64,000 bases of DNA from an uncultured Faecalibacterium sp. (GCA_934561485.1 CAKTGS010000001.1:16386-80385), one strand, 5' to 3'; positions 1 to 9,366 are shown, numbered from the stretch's first letter. Numbers and translations are program-made. The notes: generated by a model not told the origin, from the letters alone.

Positions 1-31
1 GCAAGCGCTGATGTCTTTTTAAGAAAGGTGT

Positions 32-65
32 ATGCTCCCCGGAATCGACCGATTCCGGGGAGCAT
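32..65 (+). terminator. Hairpin terminator of a gene left of the window
   Basis: A perfect 15-bp stem (32-46 pairs with 51-65) with a four-base loop is followed by a weak TTGTT tract. It most likely ends a transcript entering from the left edge. Confidence 0.6.
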
Positions 66-437
66 TTGTTATAGGATAACAGCAGCGGACCCTGCACTTT
101 TACGGGGTGCAGGACCCCACTCTGTGCAGAAAGGAGAACAGACTGCCCACACAAACCGTATCACAAATGCAACACCAACGTTTCAGCACTGCAACAACAG
201 TTTTAAAAGTGCAACAAAGCGGTGTAATTTGTGCCCAAAGTGCGGGAAGTTATTTTATATCTCATGCCGAAAAATGCACGGCCTGCCTGCTTTTTCTTGA
301 CAAACTCAGCCAAAAAATGGTATACAGTAGGTAGACGAATTTCAACAAGCAATTCAGCTTCTGCCATCCAAATTATCGGACATATCAATTTATGTGATCT
401 TTAAAACTCTATGTGATCTGAAAGGAGCCGAACGACC
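66..437 (+). other. Gene-free leader region of the surface protein gene
   Basis: No convincing gene is seen here. The stretch is AT-richer than its surroundings. It holds a small hairpin (91-97 with 107-113) and several TGCAACA-type repeats between 165 and 220. The promoter of the surface protein lies at 297-326, and the predicted 5' leader contains the ten-base word TATGTGATCT twice (391-400 and 410-419). The ribosome site GAAAGGAG sits just before the start codon at 438. Confidence 0.6.
297..326 (+). promoter_or_regulatory. Sigma-A type promoter of the LPXTG surface protein
   Basis: A consensus -35 TTGACA (297-302) is separated by 18 bases from the -10 TATACA (321-326). The implied transcript start near 333 gives a leader of about 105 bases. 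Confidence 0.65.
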
Positions 438-3400
438 ATGACGAACAAGAAACTGAAACTCGCTGCAATGTCCGTAGCACTTACTGCCTGCGTTGCCGCA
501 CAGCCTCTGGCTGCCAACGCCGCCGATGACCCCGGCGAAGCCCAGAACCCCACCGCCAAGGTGACCGAGGGCGAAAATGCCAATGCCAACGGCAGCACCG
601 AAGGCGGCGAAAATGCCAATGCCAACGGCAGCACCGAAGGCGGCGAAAAAGCCCATACCAATGGCGGCACCGAAGGCGGCACCGAAGGCGGCGAAAATCC
701 CAACGCCAACGGCGGCGAGGAGACCACCGGCAAGGACGAAACCGGCAAGAAAACCGAAACGCCCGCCGGTGTCAACCAGCAGGGCAAGAACCCCGAAGAC
801 CTGCTGGGCGACAAGGACGTGAACTACGACCACGAGAATCCCCCCACAACGAACAAGGACGGTTCCACCACCATCGAGGGTACCGTGACCGACCCCAGCA
901 GGAAGGACGACACCCCAACGGGCGGCACCACCGGAAGCGGCACCGAGACCGGTTCCACCGGCACCGATCAGGGTCCCACCGAGCAGGGTCCCACCGATCA
1001 GGGTCCCACCGAGATCCAGCCGACCGAAAAGGACCCGAGCCAGATCGGCACTGTGGATAAAACCGAAAAGGACAACAAGGACACCACCACCGAAAAGAAC
1101 CCCAAGGAAAACGCCAAGCCGGAAGTGGACCCCAACAAGTCCAGCAGCTCCGAGACAAAAGAGGACGGCACCATTGTCATCAGCACGCCCACCCGTGTGC
1201 CCGCCACCGAGGAAACCACCAGCACCGGCAGCGGCGAAGCCAACGCCAAGCTGAACGAGGTGGAAAAGCCGAAGCAGGATTTCTCTGAGGACCAGGAAAA
1301 GCTGAAAGAGGAACTGCAGAAGGAACTGGGCGATACGCTGCCCGGCTGGGAGACCGGCGTAGGCGACCCCTTCGGCACGAGTGAAAAAGAGGAAGAGCGG
1401 TATCACGTTGAGAAAGTCAGCGAATCTGCGGACGGCAACTCCAAGGATCTGACCCTGAAAAAGACCACCGAGACCCCAACCGACATGACCGCCGAGGACA
1501 TTGCCAAGCTGCTGGAAGCCGAGGCTACCACCCCCGATGAAAACGGCAACTACACCCTGACCCGCGACAAGGTGGAAGGCGTTGACGAAAACGGCCGGAA
1601 GTTCACCCGCATCACCTATATCACCGTGGTGCCGGGCACCGGCAAGGTGACCACCCACACCGAGACCACGCTGGTCGTGACGGTGGAAAAGGGCACGCAG
1701 ACCGTTGATAAGGAATTCACCGAGGAGGAGAAGGACTACACCAAGTCGGACAATTGGAACAAAGAGACCATCCTTGAGGACGAGAAGGGCAACAAGTACA
1801 CCGTCAACCTGCAAGAGCTGCTGAAGGATAAGACCGCGGAAGAGATCAAGTCTGCCATGGCGTCCGAGGGTTCCTTTACGATTGATGGCGGGGACGGCGT
1901 GACCTATGAGGTCACTTTCGGCAAAGAAGATGATGGCACGCAGCTGGATCTTTCGCCGTATGAGCTGGCAGCCATGCTGAACACCGACTATTGGTATGAC
2001 AAGGACACTGACACGCTCTACTATATCGGCGAGGGCAGCGAAAACAAGACCGAGGTGACCCCGGACAAGACCAAGGCCCTGCTGAAGAGCCTGTCCGTCA
2101 CGGTCAAGGTGACCAACACAAAGGGCCATATCACCGACACGGGTTCCAACATCATTGGTGACAAGACTGAGGCAGATGCCACCGCAGAAGCCAAACTGAA
2201 TGCCATCAAGAACGCCCTGAAGATCGCCGCTGAAAAAGAGAACCTGACCCTTACCGATACCGATCTGGCCAATGTTTCTGCGGACGAAATTTTGTGGACC
2301 TACATTGATCCGAAAACCGGCACAAAATACACTTTCCTCTACACCCTCTGCGATGACTTCAAGAACCATCCGGAAGATATCACTGCGTCTGTCAGCAAGG
2401 AAGAAAAGGATAAGCTTGACGGTGATGAGATCAACAAGGTCTGGAACAATACGGTAAGCGGCACTGCCTTTGTAGCCGGCGCCACCATCACCAGCACCGG
2501 CGAAAGCCAAACGTATACAAGTGGTAGTCTGGGCGACCTTACGGGCGATTTCAGAATCGCACCTGACGGCGCAACAGAGGTCAAGCGCGAGGGCAACAGC
2601 GAGAATGGCCGCATCATCTCGTATGTAAAGGATGGCAAGACCTATACCTTTACGTACACCCCCCTCAAGTTTGAGAATCTGGACCCGAAGCTGCAGGACG
2701 AGCTGCGCGAAAAGGCCAAAAAGGACGGCCTTACTCTGAAAGAAGTGACCGCCGATCTCACGAAGGTCGATTGGACGATCTTTACCGGTGCGAAAGAGGA
2801 AAAGCACGAAGAAACGATCACGAACGCTGATCCGATTTCGGTCTTGCCGGAGTCTTCCTGGAGCCAGAGTGACGTGAAATCCAACGGCAAGTATGACTTC
2901 ACCTACAAGGGCGGCTCTGCCGAGGACATGGACCTGACTTCTACTGTTACGGATGAGGACGGTGTGAAAACCGAAACCTTTACCAAAACGGACGAGAACG
3001 GCACCGTCACCACCATCACCGTGACCACCCGCCGTATGGGCGAATCTGAGCTGCGCGAAAAATTTGATGGCAAATTCGGCGAAGGCAGCTATGATCTGAA
3101 CACCACCGATCACACCGTCACCTACACCGAGGGCGACAAGACCTATACCGCCAGGTACGATGACAGCGTGCAGACCATGAACGTTGAAACCAAGGCTCCG
3201 CAAGAAGCAGCCGGCACCGGCAACAGCGAGCAGGCTGCCATTGATAACTTCATGGTAAACCTCGAAAAGGCTCGCAAAGAGGCTGCACTGGCCGGTGAGG
3301 AGCTGATCCTTGAACTCCCCGATGGCCAAAAGCTGACCATCACGGAAGAAACTAAGTGGGAAGAAATCAAAACCCACGTGAAGCATGTGGTCAACTTCAA

Positions 3401-5159
3401 GGCCATGAGCGATGCAGACCTGGTCAACTACCTGACCAAGCTCAGAGACGATGCCGTCAGCTCCAAAACCTCGTACACCGGCGACTATGGCAGCCATACC
3501 CTCTACTACTTTGATGAGGACGGCAAGTCCTACCATGTCTCGGATACGCAGAAGGACGAGCAGGGCAATATCAAAAAGGTCCTTGTCGATGGCCAGTGGA
3601 AGGATGTCACGTATGAATGGGTAGGCTGGGGTCATTGGGGGTATTATGAACCCACCAATATCAAGAAAGGCCCCAACTATATCGGCCATCTGGACCTTGC
3701 CACCGACTCCAAACTGCAGGATGAGGATGGCGGCCGGCTCTACGATGACTGCGTCCTGACCGAGAAAACGCTGGAGTGGAACAAGAACGCCAACGACCTT
3801 GTGAATAAACCCAACAGCAATCACAAAGTCGGCCTGCTGGACCGCATCACCTACGACAACGAAAACGATAACGACCCGGAAACCGGCCACTACGAATACC
3901 CCCGTGCCAGCTGGGATGGCGCTTCGGAACGGTTGAACCACGCCCCCGATGAAAGTGCTTACTACAAGGTGACCGGCAAGGTCTCCTACGGCAAGTGCGG
4001 TGATGCATTTGAAGCAACCGCTACCGGACGGGATTGGCGGGGTAATACGTACTACACCGAAGAGGATTACGCCCGGGCCAAAGCGGCTGCAGACGCTGCG
4101 CTGGATGCCTACAAAAAAGCCCATGCCGATGACGGTTTGGACCTGAGCAAGGCAAAGGTCGTTGAGATCTACAAGAATCAGAGCAAGAATGGCGAGCGCT
4201 ACTATCAGATCTACCTGTACGAATCCAACCTGACCGCCTACGGCTACCTGTCGGACAGCAGCAACACCTGCGGCAACGCCCACTATAACGCACAGGATCG
4301 TTCGGAGTATGTCGGCGGCTTCGACCTGACCCTTGGCAACCTGACCCAGGTGAGCAAGGAAGAAATTGTTGCCGTTGGCAAGAAAACCTTCAACTGCTCC
4401 GCCACCCTTACCCGCATCAAAAAGACGCTGGATCAGGCCAACAAGGATCTGACCTACACCAATCAGAAGGTAAAGTATACCACCACTACCGGAGCCACCT
4501 CTGAAGATCACACGGGTATGACCGGCAGCTACCAGGCCACCTACACGCAGGTGAAGAACTATGGCGGCGATAACGCTGCCATTGCAACGGGTACCGACAA
4601 CTACTACTCTTACGACTACACCAACTACGATACGACCACCGGCGAAACGACCACCACCGTTACCCGCAAGGACGGCTTTGTGCACTTCATTTACCGGACC
4701 ATCAAGGACGCCTTTGTTTCCAAGGCCTCCAAGACTGAGACCGAGAAAAAGAGTGCCAACGTCAAGTACACCTACACCACGGTGGAGACCCGTGACAGCT
4801 ACCTGCCCGGTGACGATCAGATCACCATCATCACCCCGGAGGACCCCGAAGAACCGAAAACCCCCGATGACGATGGCCCTGTGACCCCGGAACAGCCCGA
4901 GCTGCCCCCGGTGCAGGATGCCACCCCGGACGAAGTGGTGGAGCCGGAAACCCCGGTGCTGCCGCCCGTGCAGGACGCCACCCCGGACGCCGTGATCCTG
5001 CCTGCAGCGCCTGAGCTGCCCCCGGTGCAGGATGCTACCGTGTCGGCTCTGCCGCAGACCGGTGTGAACTGGCTGACCGCCTTTGGCATGGCCTGCAGCG
5101 GCTTTGCCCTGATGGTTGTCGGTGCCTTCACCAGCCTCAAGTACAAGGAAAAGCACTGA
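438..5159 (+). CDS. LPXTG-anchored large surface protein
   Basis: This 1573-residue protein has a Sec signal peptide, with predicted cleavage after Ala28 in the AANA/ADD context. It ends in a sortase signal: LPQTG at residues 1538-1542, a hydrophobic stretch and the charged tail KYKEKH. It should be covalently attached to peptidoglycan. Residues about 30-290 are rich in Thr, Glu, Gly, Pro and Asn and contain short repeats such as NANANGSTEGGE and QGPTEQGPTDQ. The long middle is built of beta-rich units with recurring Tyr-Thr-Phe-Tyr strands (TYTFTYTP, KYTFLYTL, KYDFTYKGG). Three ELPPVQDAT-like repeats precede the sorting signal and probably span the cell wall. I do not recognise a catalytic domain; adhesion is inferred from architecture only. 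A ribosome site (AAAGGAG) supports the start. The gene stands alone with its own promoter and terminator. Confidence 0.93.
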   Translation: MTNKKLKLAAMSVALTACVAAQPLAANAADDPGEAQNPTAKVTEGENANANGSTEGGENANANGSTEGGEKAHTNGGTEGGTEGGENPNANGGEETTGKDETGKKTETPAGVNQQGKNPEDLLGDKDVNYDHENPPTTNKDGSTTIEGTVTDPSRKDDTPTGGTTGSGTETGSTGTDQGPTEQGPTDQGPTEIQPTEKDPSQIGTVDKTEKDNKDTTTEKNPKENAKPEVDPNKSSSSETKEDGTIVISTPTRVPATEETTSTGSGEANAKLNEVEKPKQDFSEDQEKLKEELQKELGDTLPGWETGVGDPFGTSEKEEERYHVEKVSESADGNSKDLTLKKTTETPTDMTAEDIAKLLEAEATTPDENGNYTLTRDKVEGVDENGRKFTRITYITVVPGTGKVTTHTETTLVVTVEKGTQTVDKEFTEEEKDYTKSDNWNKETILEDEKGNKYTVNLQELLKDKTAEEIKSAMASEGSFTIDGGDGVTYEVTFGKEDDGTQLDLSPYELAAMLNTDYWYDKDTDTLYYIGEGSENKTEVTPDKTKALLKSLSVTVKVTNTKGHITDTGSNIIGDKTEADATAEAKLNAIKNALKIAAEKENLTLTDTDLANVSADEILWTYIDPKTGTKYTFLYTLCDDFKNHPEDITASVSKEEKDKLDGDEINKVWNNTVSGTAFVAGATITSTGESQTYTSGSLGDLTGDFRIAPDGATEVKREGNSENGRIISYVKDGKTYTFTYTPLKFENLDPKLQDELREKAKKDGLTLKEVTADLTKVDWTIFTGAKEEKHEETITNADPISVLPESSWSQSDVKSNGKYDFTYKGGSAEDMDLTSTVTDEDGVKTETFTKTDENGTVTTITVTTRRMGESELREKFDGKFGEGSYDLNTTDHTVTYTEGDKTYTARYDDSVQTMNVETKAPQEAAGTGNSEQAAIDNFMVNLEKARKEAALAGEELILELPDGQKLTITEETKWEEIKTHVKHVVNFKAMSDADLVNYLTKLRDDAVSSKTSYTGDYGSHTLYYFDEDGKSYHVSDTQKDEQGNIKKVLVDGQWKDVTYEWVGWGHWGYYEPTNIKKGPNYIGHLDLATDSKLQDEDGGRLYDDCVLTEKTLEWNKNANDLVNKPNSNHKVGLLDRITYDNENDNDPETGHYEYPRASWDGASERLNHAPDESAYYKVTGKVSYGKCGDAFEATATGRDWRGNTYYTEEDYARAKAAADAALDAYKKAHADDGLDLSKAKVVEIYKNQSKNGERYYQIYLYESNLTAYGYLSDSSNTCGNAHYNAQDRSEYVGGFDLTLGNLTQVSKEEIVAVGKKTFNCSATLTRIKKTLDQANKDLTYTNQKVKYTTTTGATSEDHTGMTGSYQATYTQVKNYGGDNAAIATGTDNYYSYDYTNYDTTTGETTTTVTRKDGFVHFIYRTIKDAFVSKASKTETEKKSANVKYTYTTVETRDSYLPGDDQITIITPEDPEEPKTPDDDGPVTPEQPELPPVQDATPDEVVEPETPVLPPVQDATPDAVILPAAPELPPVQDATVSALPQTGVNWLTAFGMACSGFALMVVGAFTSLKYKEKH
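573..644 (+). repeat. Tandem 36-bp repeat inside the surface protein gene
   Basis: Two identical 36-bp units (573-608 and 609-644) encode the 12-residue NANANGSTEGGE-type unit. Degenerate copies follow to about 715. Such repeats can change copy number by slippage. Confidence 0.85.
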
Positions 5160-5250
5160 GCCGCAGCTCCGCTTCTCCTGCGCGGCATCCGCCGCTGAAA
5201 CAACCTTTCTAAGCTATCCACGGGCATACGGAACGCCCAAGATCGCATAG

Positions 5251-5290
5251 CAAAAGCCGCCCCGGCAACAAGCCGGGGCGGCTTTTGTGT
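5251..5290 (+). terminator. Rho-independent terminator of the surface protein gene
   Basis: A 16-bp perfect stem (5251-5266 with 5272-5287) with a five-base loop ends in a TTTTG tract about 90 bases after the stop codon. The A-rich start of the stem means it could also act on the opposite strand. Confidence 0.8.
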
Positions 5291-5426
5291 TTGCATGTTT
5301 CACGGCTGCGCCGTGCACGCGATGCTTGAGCAATGATCCAAAAGCGCGTCCGGCTCGCCCCTTGCGGAGCAACCGCCGGACATGCGCAGTCGTGCACCTC
5401 GGTTCAGCAGAAACAGCTGCACATAA
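5291..5426. other. Intergenic stretch with no recognised content
   Basis: This GC-rich spacer lies between the convergent ends of the surface protein gene and rpsI. It holds small dyads (for example CACGGCTGCGCCGTG near 5309) but I see no gene, RNA or promoter. Confidence 0.5.
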
Positions 5427-5455
5427 CAAAAACGGCTCTGCCGAAGCAGAGCCGT
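5427..5455 (-). terminator. Terminator of the rplM-rpsI operon
   Basis: Read on the minus strand, a 10-bp stem (5446-5455 with 5432-5441) with a TTCG-type loop is followed by a TTTTGTT tract. It lies 22 bases after the rpsI stop codon. Confidence 0.8.
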
Positions 5456-5477
5456 AGAGATGCATACTGAAATATAA

Positions 5478-5876
5478 TCAGCGCTTGCTGAACTGAGGTG
5501 CACGACGAGCAGCCTTCAGACCGTACTTCTTACGTTCCTTCATACGAGGATCGCGGGTCAGGAAGCCAGCCTTCTTCAGGACTGCACGGTTCTCATCGCT
5601 CTGCTGCAGCAGGGCGCGGCTCAGGCCGTGACGGATAGCGCCAGCCTGGCCGGAAACGCCGCCGCCGGAAACGCGGACGACAACATCGTACTTGCCCTCC
5701 AGGCCCAGCAGGACCAGCGGAGAACGGACGATCAGCTTCAGGGTCTCCAGACCGAAGTAGTTGTCAATGTCACGATCGTTGATGGTGATCTTGCCGGTGC
5801 CGGTGTAAACGCGAACGCGGGCAACGGAATCCTTACGACGACCAGTGCCGTAGAAATAAGGTTTGGTTTCGTACAT
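5478..5876 (-). CDS. rpsI: 30S ribosomal protein S9
   Basis: This 132-residue protein matches S9 throughout: an N-terminal [13 protein letters not shown] segment, the [14 protein letters not shown] motif, and the basic C-terminus ending in SKR, whose last residues contact P-site tRNA in the 30S subunit. The length is typical. It is the second gene of the two-gene rplM-rpsI operon, 17 bases after rplM, in the order conserved across bacteria. It shares the promoter upstream of rplM and ends at the hairpin at 5432-5455. Confidence 0.98.
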   Translation of the reverse strand: MYETKPYFYGTGRRKDSVARVRVYTGTGKITINDRDIDNYFGLETLKLIVRSPLVLLGLEGKYDVVVRVSGGGVSGQAGAIRHGLSRALLQQSDENRAVLKKAGFLTRDPRMKERKKYGLKAARRAPQFSKR

Positions 5877-5893
5877 GTTCGATTGCCTCCTTC

Positions 5894-6322
5894 TTAGAAC
5901 TCGATCTTCTCGGGCTTCTGAGCTGCGTGAGCGTGCTCGGCACCCTGGTAGCAGTGCAGACGGGTCAGAGCCTTAGCACCGATGGTGTTGGAAGGGATCA
6001 TGCCCTTGACAGCGTAGGTCATAGCCAGGTCGCTGTTCTCAGCCATCAGCTTGCTGTACTGGACCTTCTTCAGGCCGCCAATGTACTTGCTGTGGGTGAT
6101 GTGGAACTTCTGCTCAGCCTTCTTGCCGGTCAGAACTGCCTTGTCGCAGTTGATGACGACCACGAAGTCACCGCAGTCCACGTTGGGGGTGTAATCGACC
6201 TTCTGCTTGCCGCGCAGCAGGACAGCAGCCTCGGCAGCGACGTGGCCCAGGCTCTTGCCGGCAGCGTCGAGCAGATACCACTTGCGCTCGACTTCAGCGG
6301 GCTTTACGAGAGTAGTGCTCAT
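5894..6322 (-). CDS. rplM: 50S ribosomal protein L13
   Basis: The 142-residue product is L13, an early-assembling 23S rRNA-binding protein. It begins with the typical [20 protein letters not shown] segment and keeps the [18 protein letters not shown] core, the [13 protein letters not shown] region and a [12 protein letters not shown] motif near residue 107. The ATG at 6322 is preceded by an AGGAGG ribosome site at 6331-6336. It is the first gene of the rplM-rpsI operon. The leader of about 55 bases shows no obvious autoregulatory structure by eye. Confidence 0.98.
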   Translation of the reverse strand: MSTTLVKPAEVERKWYLLDAAGKSLGHVAAEAAVLLRGKQKVDYTPNVDCGDFVVVINCDKAVLTGKKAEQKFHITHSKYIGGLKKVQYSKLMAENSDLAMTYAVKGMIPSNTIGAKALTRLHCYQGAEHAHAAQKPEKIEF

Positions 6323-6383
6323 ATCTATTTCCTCCTGATAAGCTTTTTGTACGTTTCAAGCACCCTTTTGGGGCGCGTGTGTC

Positions 6384-6412
6384 AGTATACATCATAAAAA
6401 GGCACCTGTCAA
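6384..6412 (-). promoter_or_regulatory. Promoter of rplM-rpsI
   Basis: On the minus strand the -35 TTGACA (6407-6412) and -10 TATACT (6384-6389) are exactly 17 bases apart, a near-consensus housekeeping promoter as expected for ribosomal protein genes. Confidence 0.85.
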
Positions 6413-6633
6413 CACCATTTTTTGATTTTTTCGGTGCAGATTTTTAAATCTCTCAAAATCGCTTGAATGCTCTTGAAAACTCGCGTTTTCTGATTTTTGA
6501 TTTTCAAAAAACTTTTTTGCCTTCCGGTGTATATTTTCCGCACCTGCCCGCTACAATTTTGCCCACAGTTGTGCTATACTATAAAGGATACGGGCCGCAG
6601 CTGCTGTGCCCTTTGCAAACAAGGAGATTTTTC
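6413..6633. other. Divergent intergenic region between rplM and the small membrane protein gene
   Basis: This AT-rich region has no gene. It separates the minus-strand rplM promoter from a plus-strand extended -10 promoter (TGC-TATACT, -10 at 6575-6580). The ribosome site AAGGAG for the next gene is at about 6621. Confidence 0.6.
6552..6580 (+). promoter_or_regulatory. Extended -10 promoter for the 6634 operon
   Basis: TATACT at 6575-6580 is directly preceded by TGC, an extended -10. The -35 (TACAAT, 6552-6557) is weak, as is common for extended -10 promoters. Confidence 0.5.
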
Positions 6634-7203
6634 ATGCCAAATGATATCAACCGCCAGACCTCTGCTCAGCGCCGCAGCGGCCGGCTGCTCACCGCGATGG
6701 GCATTTTTATTGTACTGGGCATCCTTGCCTACATCGTGCTGACCCTGCTGGTCAACCGCCGCACCCCCGCCAACCCCGACACCCATTACACCGGTGCCAA
6801 TGGGGTCTCGGTCTACTACGAAAGCAGCCTGTGGCCGGTGTGCCAGATGACTGAGGACAACACCCTGGGCACCGTGCTGGAGCTTGCCACGGCCGACTCT
6901 GCCGATGCCGAGGATTACCAGATCGTGATGTTCCAGCGCGGCACCGCCGACACCTGCGAGGACTTTATTGAGCAGTCCGAAAAGGACCTGCGCCAGGCTT
7001 ACGGCGTCATCAAGCCCCGCAAGGCCAACATCACGGTGGACGGGGCCACCGTCACCGCCGTGCGCTGTGACATTCAGGCCTACTATGCCGTGCTGGCCAC
7101 CATCGCCTACGACAACGGCGAGGCGGTCTACGTTTCGGGCCTGACCAAGCTGGCCTCCATCAACGACATTGTGAACCTGGTGGAAAGCGTGAGCCTGTCA
7201 TGA
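6634..7203 (+). CDS. Single-pass membrane protein of unknown function
   Basis: The 189-residue protein has a basic N-terminus and one membrane helix at about residues 21-41 (MGIFIVLGILAYIVLTLLV). The rest is a probably extracytoplasmic domain without cysteine pairs or a known motif. I chose the ATG at 6634 because an AAGGAG site lies ten bases upstream and the preceding region looks non-coding. It is first in an apparent operon: its stop overlaps the start of the TtcA-like gene (ATGA at 7200-7203), so the two are translationally coupled. No family is recognised. Confidence 0.8.
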   Translation: MPNDINRQTSAQRRSGRLLTAMGIFIVLGILAYIVLTLLVNRRTPANPDTHYTGANGVSVYYESSLWPVCQMTEDNTLGTVLELATADSADAEDYQIVMFQRGTADTCEDFIEQSEKDLRQAYGVIKPRKANITVDGATVTAVRCDIQAYYAVLATIAYDNGEAVYVSGLTKLASINDIVNLVESVSLS

Positions 7204-7979
7204 CCGACCCGAAAGCGATGCAGCGGCTGTGCGGGCTGATGCGCAAAGCCGTGCAGGACTACGAGATGATCTCTCCCGGCGACCGGGTGATGGTGGGCGT
7301 GTCCGGCGGCAAGGACAGTGTGGCCCTGACCGTGGGGCTGGCCATGCTCAAGCAGTACATCGGCTTTGACTATGACGTGGTAGCGGTCACGCTGGACCCC
7401 CAGTTTGACCACCAGCCCATGGATTACACCGCCCTGCAGGCACTGTTTGCCCGGTACGGTGTGCCTTACGAGATCCGCCGCACCGAGATCGGCCCCATCG
7501 TGTTCGAGTACCGGCAGGAAAAGAACCCCTGTGCCCTATGTGCCAAGCTGCGCCGGGGTGCGCTGCACACCGCCGCCCAGGAGCTGGGCTGCAACAAAGT
7601 GGCGCTGGGCCACCACCTGGACGATGCCGTGGAGACCTTTTACATGAACCTCTGGCGGGAAGGCCGCATCGGCTGCTTTTCGCCGGTCACCTACCTGTCC
7701 CGCCGGGACCTGACCCTGATCCGCCCCATGCTGCTGGCCACCGAATACGAGGTGCAGTGCGCCGTGCGGGAGGCGGGCTTGCCCATCGTGAAAAGCCGCT
7801 GCCCGGCCGATGGCGTGACCGTGCGGGAGCAGACCAAGGAATTTGTGCGGGAACGCTGCCGCACCGACCACGCCTTCCGGCAAAAGACCCTGCACGCTTT
7901 GCAGGAAAGCGGCATTGACGGCTGGCGTCCCGTCCACACGGGCCGGGGCAGTTTCATCACATTAAAAGATGGATCTTAA
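7200..7979 (+). CDS. ttcA: TtcA-like tRNA 2-thiolation protein (PP-loop ATPase)
   Basis: The 259-residue protein belongs to the PP-loop ATP pyrophosphatase family. SGGKDS is at residues 35-40, CALC gives Cys111 and Cys114, and Cys201 lies in a KSRCP context. Three such cysteines hold the Fe-S cluster in TtcA, which adds sulfur to tRNA cytidine 32. GHHLDDAVETFYMN near residue 137 is the second substrate-site signature. The length is typical of the short Gram-positive members. The start codon overlaps the upstream stop. The last 11 bases overlap the in-frame module upstream of alr, where base composition shifts sharply to AT-rich, so the extreme C-terminus may have been altered by an insertion. 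Activity is inferred; related PP-loop proteins of unknown substrate exist. Confidence 0.85.
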   Translation: MTDPKAMQRLCGLMRKAVQDYEMISPGDRVMVGVSGGKDSVALTVGLAMLKQYIGFDYDVVAVTLDPQFDHQPMDYTALQALFARYGVPYEIRRTEIGPIVFEYRQEKNPCALCAKLRRGALHTAAQELGCNKVALGHHLDDAVETFYMNLWREGRIGCFSPVTYLSRRDLTLIRPMLLATEYEVQCAVREAGLPIVKSRCPADGVTVREQTKEFVRERCRTDHAFRQKTLHALQESGIDGWRPVHTGRGSFITLKDGS

Positions 7980-8163
7980 TTTTGTTCGATATATCGGAAA
8001 CACTATTTCACTTGAATTAACGCACAATAATTTGTATCAGCTGCTTTCAATTGAACGAGGTTCGTATAGAATTATTGATGATACGGGTGAAGATTATTTG
8101 TATCCAGCTGGAAATTTTGAATTTATTTCTGACTTTACCTCAGTAGAAAGGAAGTTTCTTCCT
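7969..8163 (+). CDS. AT-rich 65-codon module, in frame with alr
   Basis: This stretch is strikingly AT-rich compared with the flanking genes. It encodes 65 codons that read straight into alr without a stop. The peptide has VRYIG near its start and YRIIDDTGEDYLYP in its second half, the pattern of small SH3-like proteins of about 50-80 residues common in Firmicutes (resemblance recalled, not searched). It begins inside the last codons of the TtcA-like gene without its own ribosome site. It is either an N-terminal extension of alanine racemase or a small foreign gene that has lost its stop codon. Alr itself has a separate start and ribosome site at 8164. Confidence 0.5.
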
Positions 8164-9366
8164 ATGCAGACTCAACCTTTTGAAAAACACGTCTGGGCCG
8201 AGATCGATCTCGATGCCCTCCGCCATAATTTCCGCGCGGTCAAAGCCCACGCCGGTGCCCTGCCGCTGTGCGCAGTGGTCAAGGCCGACAGCTACGGCCA
8301 CGGTGCCGTGCAGTGCGCCCGCGTTTTTGCGGAAGAGGGTGCCGCCTGGCTGGCCGTGAGCTGCCTGACCGAGGCACTGCAGCTGCGCAAAAGCGGGCTG
8401 ACCCTGCCCATCCTGATCCTGGGCCATGTGCAGCCCTACTACGCCGCTGCCCTGATCCAGAACAACATCACTGTGGCCTGCTACTCCCCGGACCAGGCTG
8501 CCGCCCTGAGCAATGCTGCTGTGGCCGCCGGCGGCCGGGTGCAGATCCACCTGGCTGTGGACACCGGCATGGGCCGCATCGGCTTTGCCCTGCGCACCGA
8601 CTTTGATGCCGCCATTGCAGACGCCGTGGCGGCCTGCCGGCTGCCCGGCCTGGAAATGACCGGCCTGTTCCAGCATTTCTCGGTGGCAGACGACACCGCC
8701 GAAGAAAACATTGCCTACACTGCCCAGCAGCACGCGCTGTTTGTAAAAGCCTTTCACGCCCTGAAGGCCGCCGGGCACGAACCGGCCATTGTCCACTGCG
8801 ACAACTCTGCCGGAGTGATGCTGCACCCGGACTGGCCCGAGGGCCTGCCCCGGGAGCACTGCATGGCGCGGCCCGGCATCATCCTGTATGGTTACGACCC
8901 CAGCGATGAAGTGCGCTTCGGGCAGTTCAAGCCCGTAATGACCCTCAAGACCGTGGTGAGCATGGTCAAGGAGATGCAGCCCGGCCAGTGCGCCAGCTAT
9001 GGCCGCCGCTTTACCGCCGAAAAGCCCACCCGGGTAGCCACCCTGTGCACCGGTTACGCGGACGGCTACCCCCGCCAGCTGAGCTGCGGCAAGGGCGTTG
9101 TGGAGATCCACGGCGCGGCCTGCCCGGTGCTGGGCCGGGTGTGCATGGACCAGCTGATGGTGGATGTGACCGCTGTGCCGGATGTGCACGAGGACGAAGA
9201 AGCCATCCTGTGGGGCGGCACCGTGAGCGACACCGCCGAGACCATTGCCCGCAAGACGGGTACCATTCCCTACGAGATCCTGTGCGGCGTGTCCCGCCGC
9301 GTGCCCCGCGTTTACCGCAGCCACGGCCAGATCGTGGCCGTGGAGAACTGGATCCTCGAAGCTTGA
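8164..9366 (+). CDS. alr: Alanine racemase
   Basis: This PLP enzyme interconverts L- and D-alanine for peptidoglycan synthesis. It is a fold-type III racemase: [12 protein letters not shown] near the start carries the PLP lysine (Lys40), and [10 protein letters not shown] carries the catalytic Tyr298, which acts in trans in the dimer. [12 protein letters not shown] is the conserved C-terminal domain signature. I chose the ATG at 8164 (400 residues, close to the family norm) because GAAAGGAAG lies upstream at 8146-8154 and the racemase homology starts there. Reading frame continues upstream to 7969 through an AT-rich module, so a 465-residue fusion cannot be excluded. lepA follows 56 bases downstream after a small palindrome. 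Confidence 0.93.
   Translation: MQTQPFEKHVWAEIDLDALRHNFRAVKAHAGALPLCAVVKADSYGHGAVQCARVFAEEGAAWLAVSCLTEALQLRKSGLTLPILILGHVQPYYAAALIQNNITVACYSPDQAAALSNAAVAAGGRVQIHLAVDTGMGRIGFALRTDFDAAIADAVAACRLPGLEMTGLFQHFSVADDTAEENIAYTAQQHALFVKAFHALKAAGHEPAIVHCDNSAGVMLHPDWPEGLPREHCMARPGIILYGYDPSDEVRFGQFKPVMTLKTVVSMVKEMQPGQCASYGRRFTAEKPTRVATLCTGYADGYPRQLSCGKGVVEIHGAACPVLGRVCMDQLMVDVTAVPDVHEDEEAILWGGTVSDTAETIARKTGTIPYEILCGVSRRVPRVYRSHGQIVAVENWILEA

Noticed and set aside
28-388. Short overlapping frames in the left-edge intergenic region
   Set aside because: They overlap the terminator and the promoter, lack ribosome sites and encode low-similarity, composition-biased peptides.
390-5156. A 1588-codon open frame on the minus strand, opposite the LPXTG gene
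   Set aside because: It is a mirror of strong codon bias. The plus-strand protein has a signal peptide, repeats, a sorting signal, a promoter and a ribosome site, whereas the antisense peptide is low-complexity Gly/Val/Leu with no start signals.
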